Source: an uncultured Bacteroidota bacterium
GTDB taxonomy: Bacteria > Bacteroidota > Bacteroidia > Bacteroidales > UBA12481
Direction of reading: 5' to 3'
Length of the DNA stretch: 38,939 nt
NCBI GenBank assembly: GCA_903919925.1
Contig: CAIXKO010000373.1
Location: forward strand, 1 to 38,939
Positions 16,614-24,000 of the stretch are shown in pieces. Under the pieces are notes generated by a model. That model made no database searches. It was not told the DNA's origin and worked only from the letters and a program-made list of their open reading frames with translations. Made by a program: the position numbers and the translations under genes. Positions within the stretch are counted from its first letter, which is position 1, and the number at the start of each line of letters is the position of its first letter.

Positions 16614-17879
16614 TTACTTTTCAGAGTTATACATCAGCTGAATCTCAGTCTCGGTTAAAACTTCGTGGAAAATCCGGACATCATCAAGTTGACCCTGAAA
16701 GTGGTTTGCTCCCGGAAAATCATAGCCATATTTGGGATTAGAATCATAAAAAGTACCGGCTCTCGACTGTATAAATCCGAATGCCAGTTCATTAACAGTT
16801 TCAGGAGTATTGCCGCTGTATTTCATACCAGTGACTTTCCTGCGGTCGTTGCCTTCAGGCCAAAGATTGAAATTGATAACCTTCATCTTTTCACCATTGA
16901 TATACAGGATTCCTCTCTTCGAAGTGGCCTCAAACATATAAACCACCTGCGCCCATTTGTCTTTGAGGAGAGCGGCAACGCCACCTGAACCGGTCAGGTT
17001 CCTGCAGAATTCCCACCCCTGCCATCCGCCATTATCCTTATTCTTGCCATCACCCAAAAATGTCAGGTCTTCAGATATTGCTCCACCTCCTGTATCATAA
17101 CTTGCTGTAAAATTGCAGAAACCGAAATCAGCAGAAATTTCAAATTCAAACCCAAAGAAAGCACCCAAACCGATCACAAAAAACCCCGCAGGATTGAGCG
17201 ATTCATCAACCAATCCTCTTGAAATGGTTTTGACCCAGAAACTTAGCGTGAAATTCGGAGAATTCATCAGAATATCACCCTTTGGGATTTCTATTATGCT
17301 TGTTGTACCATTAAAAGAAGCTGCTTTCCCTGCTGCGGTATTGCGGGATTCAGTGTAAGCAATATCTACAATTCCATAGGCGGTAGGATTTTTATTACCT
17401 ATCTGGTCATTGGCATTATCTTCGAAGTTCCAATAAGCTATCGCACCTGTTGGAACAAAAGTGCCCGGGGTGGTAAAACTAAAGGATGCTTCAGTAAATG
17501 CCAGGCCATGTTCCGATTTAAGTCCGGCTTTCAGAATCAGTCTGTAAAGTGACCCTGGACCCAGTGCTTCTGCTGGTGTTATCGTAATGGTAGTTCCCTG
17601 TGAGGTAATTATTAAACCGGCAACATAATTGTCATAATCCCTGATTAATGTTATGTTGGAAGAATCAGCAGTTTTGGAATCAACATTGCTATTGAATGAG
17701 GCTACAATAATGGGGCTAGCCGACATGATAACCGGAGGCGAACTAACATGGATATCAGTTGTCCCTGTAATCAGAGAATTAAGTAAAAAATCAGTCGGAT
17801 CTTTTTTGCAACCGGACAGAATCACACAAAACATAGTGACGCCCAACAGGTTAAGAGCCCAAGTGATTGATTTTTTCAT
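16614..17879 (-). CDS. Ig-like plus LamG lipoprotein, candidate surface glycan-binding protein (copy 1)
   Basis: About 421 residues from ATG 17879. The upstream in-frame ATG (17903) would add eight residues before a clean lipoprotein signal peptide with lipobox LSG-C24. An Ig-like (Big_5-type) domain covers about 38-140, ending in a SFSFTTPG strand. A LamG/concanavalin A-like jelly roll follows, with IAYWNFEDNANDQIG, TLSFWVKT, LYINGEKM and the terminal LDDVRIFHEVLTETEIQLMYNSEK-type ending characteristic of LamG lipoproteins. No catalytic residues are recognisable, so binding of the glucan at the surface is the best guess. It is a close paralogue of the next upstream gene; the final strand is nearly identical. 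A terminator and a new -7 element precede it, so it starts a second transcription unit. Confidence 0.78.
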   Translation of the reverse strand: MKKSITWALNLLGVTMFCVILSGCKKDPTDFLLNSLITGTTDIHVSSPPVIMSASPIIVASFNSNVDSKTADSSNITLIRDYDNYVAGLIITSQGTTITITPAEALGPGSLYRLILKAGLKSEHGLAFTEASFSFTTPGTFVPTGAIAYWNFEDNANDQIGNKNPTAYGIVDIAYTESRNTAAGKAASFNGTTSIIEIPKGDILMNSPNFTLSFWVKTISRGLVDESLNPAGFFVIGLGAFFGFEFEISADFGFCNFTASYDTGGGAISEDLTFLGDGKNKDNGGWQGWEFCRNLTGSGGVAALLKDKWAQVVYMFEATSKRGILYINGEKMKVINFNLWPEGNDRRKVTGMKYSGNTPETVNELAFGFIQSRAGTFYDSNPKYGYDFPGANHFQGQLDDVRIFHEVLTETEIQLMYNSEK

Positions 17880-17916
17880 AAACTTCCCGGGAGAATATCG
17901 CATTTAGTAATTGCCC

Positions 17917-17924
17917 CAAATGTA
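17917..17924 (-). promoter_or_regulatory. Bacteroidota-type -7 element upstream of LamG copy 1
   Basis: On the - strand this reads TACATTTG, an exact match to the Bacteroidota -7 consensus TAnnTTTG. It sits between the hairpin terminator and ATG 17879, giving a leader of roughly 30 nt. No clear -33 TTTG is seen at the expected distance, so this is a candidate only. Confidence 0.45.
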
Positions 17925-17930
17925 GAACTT

Positions 17931-17969
17931 AATTAAAAATGGAGGATTCAGGGTGATCCTGAATCCTCC
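17931..17969 (-). terminator. Intrinsic terminator between the two LamG paralogues
   Basis: A perfect 12-bp inverted repeat (arms 17941-17952 and 17958-17969, GGAGGATTCAGG on the + strand) encloses a 5-nt loop. On the - strand it is followed immediately by ATTTTTAATT (17940-17931), the U-rich tract expected of a rho-independent terminator. It lies 21 bp after the stop of LamG copy 2, so it would end or attenuate the regulator-independent SusC-SusD-LamG transcript. Confidence 0.85.
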
Positions 17970-17989
17970 TTTAATATCCTGGCAACAAC

Positions 17990-19240
17990 CTACTTCTCTG
18001 AATTATACATTAGCTGAATTTCAGTTGCGGTCAGCACCTTATGGAAAATTCTCACGTCATCAAGCTGTCCTTTAAAGTGATTGGCGCCTGGTATTCCATA
18101 ACCGCCCCAGCTTTCGGTATCCCAGAGGGTACCTGCCCGTGACTGGATGAAGCCAAATGCTAGTTCATTAACAGTTTCCGGGGCCACTCCACCATACTTC
18201 AGTCCAACAATTCCCATTTCTTTGGTTGGTTCGCCAAGATCCGTCAAGAATAGATCATGGTCTTGGGTCTTCACCAATGCACCGTTCAGGTAAAACATTC
18301 TTTCCTTGGAAGTACTATTATAAACATAGGTGATATGGAACCATTTTTCTTTCAGGACATCAGCCATTGCTGTGTTTTCCTTACAAAAGGTTGTTCCCCT
18401 GTATCCACCGTTATCCTTAGTTTTACCATCTCCGTTATAGGCTAAGTCGCCACCAGTTCCGCTTGTTCCATCGCCGTAATCAAACTGGACTGGCATTTTA
18501 AATTCGGTGAAAGAACCGTTAAGTTCAAACTGAAATCCGTAGAATGCAGCAAGGCCAATAATGAAATGTCCTTTACCTGAATCCATGGCTTTCGCCCAAA
18601 AGCTCATTGCAAAGTCATGAGTATTCATCAGCTGATCACCATTCGGAATCTCAATAATACTGGTTGTTCCATCAAAGGTAGCTGCTTTTCCGGCAGCCGT
18701 ATTACGCGATGCGGTATAAGTAATATTCACAATGCCACTGTTAGCCGGATCATGCGAGCCGATCTGGTCATTGGCATTATCCTCGAAATTCCAGTATGCA
18801 ATAGTTCCTTTTGGAACAAATGTTCCGATGGTTGAAAAGTTACGGACAACAGCAGTCAGCGCTAACCCACCCGTTGATTTCAAACCGGCATTTAATGAAA
18901 GTTTGTACAATGCACCATTACCCAGGTCTTCGGTTGGGGTTACCGTGATAGTTTTTCCGGTGGCAGTGACCGTTACGGCGATGACAGCCTTGTCATAATC
19001 CTGAACCAGCGAAACATTGGCAGGGATGGCAGTTAATGCATCAACGTCCGTGTTAAATGTGGCAACAATAGATGGTTTAACCGGTACAATATTAGACGCA
19101 GTTGCACCATTCAGGTCAATTGCACCTGCCACTAAGGTAGCCAGGGTAAAGTCCGTGGGATCTTTCTTACAACTGTTCGTTATGGTTACGAACATTGCCA
19201 GCATGAGCACTAAACTTAAAAAAGCACTTTTTCTTTTCAT
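17990..19240 (-). CDS. Ig-like plus LamG lipoprotein, candidate surface glycan-binding protein (copy 2)
   Basis: About 416 residues from ATG 19240; the in-frame ATG at 19252 adds four residues and cannot be excluded. The lipoprotein signal peptide has its Cys at residue 24 followed by KKDPTDF, the same post-lipobox sequence as copy 1. An Ig-like Big_5-type domain (about 38-140) is followed by a LamG/concanavalin A-like domain with IAYWNFEDNANDQIG, FAMSFWAKAMDSG, MFYLNGALV and a LDDVRIFHKVLTATEIQ ending. The position directly after susD is where Bacteroidota loci usually place surface glycan-binding proteins (SusE/F-like), which supports that role. It resembles copy 1 along its whole length, pointing to tandem duplication. 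Its gene ends at a strong hairpin terminator. LamG domains may also be structural, so binding is inferred. Confidence 0.78.
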   Translation of the reverse strand: MKRKSAFLSLVLMLAMFVTITNSCKKDPTDFTLATLVAGAIDLNGATASNIVPVKPSIVATFNTDVDALTAIPANVSLVQDYDKAVIAVTVTATGKTITVTPTEDLGNGALYKLSLNAGLKSTGGLALTAVVRNFSTIGTFVPKGTIAYWNFEDNANDQIGSHDPANSGIVNITYTASRNTAAGKAATFDGTTSIIEIPNGDQLMNTHDFAMSFWAKAMDSGKGHFIIGLAAFYGFQFELNGSFTEFKMPVQFDYGDGTSGTGGDLAYNGDGKTKDNGGYRGTTFCKENTAMADVLKEKWFHITYVYNSTSKERMFYLNGALVKTQDHDLFLTDLGEPTKEMGIVGLKYGGVAPETVNELAFGFIQSRAGTLWDTESWGGYGIPGANHFKGQLDDVRIFHKVLTATEIQLMYNSEK

Positions 19241-19304
19241 AAAATTGGTCATTAAATGTGAAACTTAAATTTATAAATTATTTGATTAATTGAATACTAA
19301 GTGA

Positions 19305-20792
19305 TTACCAATTCGGGTTCTGGGTAAGTGATCCCTGTGAAATATCGATTTCACTTTGAGGTATAGGTAATAATTCATTTTTACCAGCAACAAATCCTAA
19401 CGGTCCTAAAACATCTGCAGCCTTACCGGTGCGTACCAGATCCCAGAATCTGTGACCCTCCATGGCAAGTTCATTGCGCCGTTCCTTTAAGATCAAATCG
19501 CGCAACGCATTTTTTTCAGTAGTTTTTATGTCTGGCAAAATAGTGCTGTTACCTTGACGGGCGCGTAGCCTGACCGTATTCAGGTAAACCAAAGCCTGGC
19601 CCGGCTTATCAGTCTCATTAAGAGCTTCGGCAGCAATTAATAAAACATCGGCATAACGTAATAACCTCCTATTATGACCAAATTGGGATGCTACATCTGT
19701 ACCCGGTGTCCAAACTTTACGATTGTAGCATTCAGTTTCCAGAATGTTCCCGTTTGTGTCCGTTGTAACATCAGGGGTTGTTCCATCACCCATAATGGTA
19801 ATTCCATCAATCACATCGCCCAGATCAATAATTGTTCCTTTAAGCCTTGGATCGCCCGGTTCAAAAGAAGCACGAAGGTTAGGAGCCGGCCTGTTAAATC
19901 CCCAGCCCCTGTTGGGCGTTCCTCTTACACCCTGAACATTGGCGTATCCATTCCCTCCGGTTCCTTCAATGCCAATAGCACCAATTTCAAAAACCGATTC
20001 AATACCATCCTCTCCTGCTACACCGGTCGCATCGGTAAAAACAGGCTCTAAACCGTAAATATTTGAATTAATGACTTCCATTGCGTACTTCGATGCATTG
20101 GCAAAATCTCCTTGAAAAAGATAAACTTTTGCGAGCAATCCTCTGGCCGATCCCTTAGTTGCACGACCCAGCTGACTCGAAGGCTGATCACTCTTTTCAT
20201 CCAAATCCGCAATCGCAGCAATCAAATCCTGCTCGATTTGTTTATAAACATCAAGTTTGGGCGATCGGGTTAATTTTATCGATGGATCCAGGGCTGTCAC
20301 CAAAGGCACATCTCCCCATGCACGCACCAAATCGAAATAGTAAAGTGCCCGGAGGAACTTTGCTTCAGCGATATAACGGTTGCGCAACTTTTCATCCATC
20401 ACAATCACCGGGACTTTTTCAATAACAACATTCGTTCTTTTTATACATTGATATAATGTTGCCCACCATAAACTGAGCTCACTGCCCGTCTTGGTGAATT
20501 TAAAACTATCATACGGTCCGATTTCAGCAGATTGGTCGGTTGGGTTACTACCCTTGCGCGCATCATCCGACATAATATCCATCAGTGGAAATATTCCTGA
20601 ATGAAAACTCAGATCAAGCATGCCTGCATATGCGGCATTAACTGCTAGCAAGGCATCGGATGCTGAAGCCGGGAAAGTGGTCTGTGTCAATGCTCCCTGT
20701 GGATTTTTCTCAAGAAAAGACTCACATCCGGCTAATGAAAGGGATAGCACAAGGATGAGTGCTAACTTGTATGTTCTCATATTGTTTTTCAT
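19305..20792 (-). CDS. susD: SusD/RagB-family outer-membrane lipoprotein
   Basis: SusD proteins cap the SusC channel and capture glycan at the cell surface. This 495-residue protein has a lipoprotein signal peptide (lipobox LAG-C23) followed by ESFLEKNPQG, the standard SusD opening. Further landmarks are the LRALYYFDLVRAWGDVPLV segment (SusD TPR helix), an AKVYLFQGDFANASKYA helix pair, RYADVLLIAAEALNE, and the C-terminal ERRNELAMEGHRFWDLVRTGKA, all hallmark RagB/SusD motifs. The start at 20792 is 5 bp after the susC stop; M5 (20780) is an alternative that shortens the signal peptide n-region. The partner of the upstream SusC, with predicted beta-1,2-glucan specificity inferred only from the enzymes of the locus. 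Confidence 0.96.
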   Translation of the reverse strand: MKNNMRTYKLALILVLSLSLAGCESFLEKNPQGALTQTTFPASASDALLAVNAAYAGMLDLSFHSGIFPLMDIMSDDARKGSNPTDQSAEIGPYDSFKFTKTGSELSLWWATLYQCIKRTNVVIEKVPVIVMDEKLRNRYIAEAKFLRALYYFDLVRAWGDVPLVTALDPSIKLTRSPKLDVYKQIEQDLIAAIADLDEKSDQPSSQLGRATKGSARGLLAKVYLFQGDFANASKYAMEVINSNIYGLEPVFTDATGVAGEDGIESVFEIGAIGIEGTGGNGYANVQGVRGTPNRGWGFNRPAPNLRASFEPGDPRLKGTIIDLGDVIDGITIMGDGTTPDVTTDTNGNILETECYNRKVWTPGTDVASQFGHNRRLLRYADVLLIAAEALNETDKPGQALVYLNTVRLRARQGNSTILPDIKTTEKNALRDLILKERRNELAMEGHRFWDLVRTGKAADVLGPLGFVAGKNELLPIPQSEIDISQGSLTQNPNW

Positions 20793-20797
20793 GATTG

Positions 20798-23700
20798 TTA
20801 GAATGTTAAATTGACACCAAATGAATACACGGCAGTGATCGGATAAATTCCGGTGTCAATACCATTTGACAATACATCACCGCTGCCGATTTCAGGAGTA
20901 TAACCGGTGAATTTCGTAAGTGTATAAAGATTGTTGCCTTTCAGATATAGCCTGAATTCCTGGATGTGCAATTTTTTACTGAATTCAACCGGCATGGTGT
21001 ATCCAATAACCAGACTCCTTAACCTCAGGAATGATCCGTCCTGAATAAATTTATCAGAAGGGGTGTAGTTATAACCACCAAAAGTAGCACGGGGTTCCGT
21101 GTTGCTTGTTCCCTCACCAGTCCAGCGCCCCATAACATGCTGCTCGAAATTGTATGCATCAGGTCTGATAAACTCTTTGGCGTTAAAGATTTTATTGCCG
21201 GTTTGTCCCTGGAGGCTTAATGATATATCGAATCTTTTGTAACTGACTTCCGTATTGAAACCAAAAATGAGCTTGGGGATTGGAGATCCTAAATAGGTAC
21301 GGTCAAGGTCGTTGATAACCTTGTCACCGTTTACGTCAACACGCCTTAGATCACCAATTTCGGCATCGCCTGTATGAGGATAAGCATCCAGTTCAGCCTG
21401 ATTTTGAAAAATGCCATCCGTCTTATAACCATAAAATGATCCGATAGGCAGTCCTTCACGACTCTGAGTTAAAAACCCTTTGATATTTCCACCATATAAG
21501 AGGGAGTCGATCCCACTGCTTCCCCCTACACTCAGAACCTCATTGTGAATAGTCGATGCTAAAATACCAACACTATATTTGACTTCGCCAATCTGATCAC
21601 GCCAGTTAACATTGCCTTCCAAACCACGATTCAGAACTTTTCCAGCATTAAAGGTAATTTTTTGTCCCTGACCGTTACCCAGGAACCCTGGTGTTGACAA
21701 ATCCACCAAAATATCATCGGTTATACGGTTATAGAAGTCAAATTCACCGGTAAGTTTATTCTTGAAAAGGCCGATCTCCAACCCAATATCAGTTTGCGAA
21801 GTAACTTCCCATCTTAAATCGGGATTACCGCTTCTCCCATAAGAAACACCCGGATATAACAAGCCTCCGGTTCCGAAAACGGTTACCAGGTCCTGCGTGA
21901 GAGAGAACCTGTTGGAATAGGCAATTTTCTCATTCCCGATTTTGCCCCAGCTGGCCCTCAACTTCAGTTTAGATATCTGTTCATGTTTCTTCATGAACGA
22001 TTCCTCCGAGATATTCCAACCTGCTGCTAATGAGGGGAAATTACCATAACGATTTTGGGATGCAAATTTGGAGGAACCATCGCGGCGGTAAGTTGCAGTA
22101 AGGATGTATTTGTTGTTATAGGTGTAATTGGCTCTGGCCAGAATTGAAATCATAGAATAGTAGCCGTCAACGCCGTTGTTAAAACCGCCGTTAATGCCAG
22201 TACCCGAAATATTATTGTATTGAAGGTACCAGAAATCTCTGCCATCTCTGATTATATTCTCACCGGAGGCATTCAGGTATTCAGAATTTGTATTCTGCAT
22301 AGTGTACCCAGCTACTGCATTGATTGAGTGCTTATTGAATGATTGGTTATAATTGAGTGTGTTTTCCCAAAGCCAGGTAACATTGTCGGATGTCCCTTTA
22401 AAAAGGCTGCTTTTAGTGTGTTTCTGCATCGATTCGGTACCATCATAATAAAGTACGGTATACATCGGTGAAAAGCTTTCACTCCTATTATGACCGGCAT
22501 CAATACCCAAACTGGTTTTTGCAGTAAAGTACTTTAGAAAGGTTGCTTCGGCAAACATACTTCCTACAGCTCTTACACCCTTATTAAAACTATTGCTGTA
22601 TTCAATATTGGCCATCGGATTTCCAACACCCTGAACACCTGCAAATGTTCCGTCGGCACGGTATGGTAAAAGCGTGGGCCAGGCTCTGTATGCCTGAAAT
22701 ACAACCCCCGGCTCATTTTGCTGGCTATAAGGTGCGATGGTAATATTGTTTCCGAATTTCAGGAAATCGGTCAGGTTGTATGTATTGTTGAGCTTAATTG
22801 TCACACGCTCGTAATTGGATTTATCAATAATACCTTTCTGGTTAAAATAACCGACACCAATGTAAAATGTACTTCGCTTGGAGGCTCCCCATGCCGACAA
22901 TTGATGGTTGTTAATAGGTGCCGGATTAAATATTGTATTCTGCCAGTCGGTATTCGGCACGGCATCTATATTATTATAATCAGGTTCACCGGGGATTTCA
23001 TTTGCGATGGTTGCAAATTCTTTACCATTCAGCAGATCAATTTTTTTATTCAGAACTTGCATACTGTATTCGCCTGAATAGCTGAAATTTGTTTTCTCAA
23101 CACCCAGAGTTCCGGTTTTCGTGGTGATCAGTATCACACCGTTAGCTCCCCTCGAACCATACATGGCAGTTGCTGAGGCATCCTTCAATATTTCCATTGA
23201 TTCAATATCAGCGGTATTCAGGAATGAAATATTGTCGAGTATGACTCCATCAACCACATAAATAGGGGAAGAGTTATTAAAAGTGCCCACTCCCCGGATA
23301 CGCACAGACGGAGTTGCCCCGGGAGCGCCTGATGTGGTAGTAACCTGAACTCCCGCTGCCTTTCCCTGCAAGCTTTGTTCTGGATTAAGCGAAGTTACTT
23401 TGGTGAGTTCCTTGGATTTCACTGAACTAACTGAACCGGTTAAATCACTTTTCCTAACGATGCCATAACCAATTACAACCACCTCTTCCAAGGTGGAGCT
23501 CTTAACTTTGAGAACTGCGTTGACCACCGTTTTGTTTCCGATCTCGATATCTTGTGGTTCATAGCCCACATAGGAAAAACTGAGGATAGCATCACCAGGA
23601 AGAATCTCAATCTGGTAATTTCCATTAAAATCCGAGATTACCCCACGGATTGTACCTTTTACTGTAACTGTTGCCGCAGGAAGCGATTCACCAGTATCCG

Positions 23701-23806
23701 ATCCCGTAATCTTGCCCGTCAACAGCCTGCCCTGTGCAAACAACAGAGCACTGCCTGCAAAAAACAGGATCATTAAGATTGTGATTTTCTGAACTATGCG
23801 TTTCAT
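20798..23806 (-). CDS. susC: SusC/RagA-family TonB-dependent outer-membrane transporter
   Basis: A 1,002-residue outer-membrane importer. A signal peptide (ending near LLFAQG) is followed by a carboxypeptidase-D-regulatory-like domain (about 27-105, LTGKITGSDTGESLPAATV and SYVGYEPQDIEIG). The SusC linker EEVVVIGYG near 108-116 leads into the plug domain with SLQGKAAGVQV, VRIRGVGTF, PIYVVDGVILD and MYGSRGANGVILITTK. A long beta-barrel follows and ends with the aromatic GVNLTF signature required for outer-membrane insertion. It is full length and without an STN domain, so it is not tied to an anti-sigma factor; control is more likely by the adjacent propeller/HTH regulator. It carries oligosaccharides released by the surface GH144 lipoprotein into the periplasm together with SusD. 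An exact -7 promoter element lies about 95 bp upstream of its start. Confidence 0.97.
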   Translation of the reverse strand: MKRIVQKITILMILFFAGSALLFAQGRLLTGKITGSDTGESLPAATVTVKGTIRGVISDFNGNYQIEILPGDAILSFSYVGYEPQDIEIGNKTVVNAVLKVKSSTLEEVVVIGYGIVRKSDLTGSVSSVKSKELTKVTSLNPEQSLQGKAAGVQVTTTSGAPGATPSVRIRGVGTFNNSSPIYVVDGVILDNISFLNTADIESMEILKDASATAMYGSRGANGVILITTKTGTLGVEKTNFSYSGEYSMQVLNKKIDLLNGKEFATIANEIPGEPDYNNIDAVPNTDWQNTIFNPAPINNHQLSAWGASKRSTFYIGVGYFNQKGIIDKSNYERVTIKLNNTYNLTDFLKFGNNITIAPYSQQNEPGVVFQAYRAWPTLLPYRADGTFAGVQGVGNPMANIEYSNSFNKGVRAVGSMFAEATFLKYFTAKTSLGIDAGHNRSESFSPMYTVLYYDGTESMQKHTKSSLFKGTSDNVTWLWENTLNYNQSFNKHSINAVAGYTMQNTNSEYLNASGENIIRDGRDFWYLQYNNISGTGINGGFNNGVDGYYSMISILARANYTYNNKYILTATYRRDGSSKFASQNRYGNFPSLAAGWNISEESFMKKHEQISKLKLRASWGKIGNEKIAYSNRFSLTQDLVTVFGTGGLLYPGVSYGRSGNPDLRWEVTSQTDIGLEIGLFKNKLTGEFDFYNRITDDILVDLSTPGFLGNGQGQKITFNAGKVLNRGLEGNVNWRDQIGEVKYSVGILASTIHNEVLSVGGSSGIDSLLYGGNIKGFLTQSREGLPIGSFYGYKTDGIFQNQAELDAYPHTGDAEIGDLRRVDVNGDKVINDLDRTYLGSPIPKLIFGFNTEVSYKRFDISLSLQGQTGNKIFNAKEFIRPDAYNFEQHVMGRWTGEGTSNTEPRATFGGYNYTPSDKFIQDGSFLRLRSLVIGYTMPVEFSKKLHIQEFRLYLKGNNLYTLTKFTGYTPEIGSGDVLSNGIDTGIYPITAVYSFGVNLTF

Positions 23807-23878
23807 TATTGAAAATATTTAGTAAAAACTAATGCCATTTTGGCTGGTAATTCCGGAAACTTAACATGGGGACGCTTA

Positions 23879-23938
23879 GGTTTATAAAAAACGATCCATT
23901 TCAAAATTAGGCAGGATGCCCTTGGTTTCATAAAAAAC
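23879..23938 (-). repeat. Two imperfect direct repeats in the susC leader/promoter
   Basis: GGTTTATAAAAAAC at 23879-23892 and GGTTTCATAAAAAAC at 23924-23938 (+ strand reading) differ by one inserted base and are offset by 45 bp. They flank the candidate -7 element at 23902-23909, so they could be regulator or polymerase contact sites. Function is inferred from position only. Confidence 0.45.
23902..23909 (-). promoter_or_regulatory. Bacteroidota-type -7 element for susC
   Basis: The - strand reads TAATTTTG, an exact TAnnTTTG match, about 95 bp upstream of the susC ATG at 23806, inside the 193-bp gap after the regulator gene. A -33 TTTG is not obvious. This is the best candidate for the main promoter of the locus. 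Confidence 0.5.
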
Positions 23939-23981
23939 CTGCTTCACACCACTACGTCACAACTAAAAAATGATTTCACCA

Positions 23982-24000
23982 AAGTACTACAATAGTACTT
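23982..24000. promoter_or_regulatory. Palindrome AAGTACTA-N3-TAGTACTT between regulator and susC
   Basis: A perfect 8-bp inverted repeat with a 3-nt spacer directly abutting the regulator stop codon. It may be an operator: the regulator's own upstream region holds a related pair of AAGTAC half-sites. It could instead be a weak hairpin at the end of the regulator transcript, but no U-tract follows it on the - strand. Confidence 0.4.

Noticed and set aside
19674-20051. A 125-codon + strand open frame
   Set aside because: It is antisense within susD, whose own frame holds hallmark SusD motifs across this stretch.
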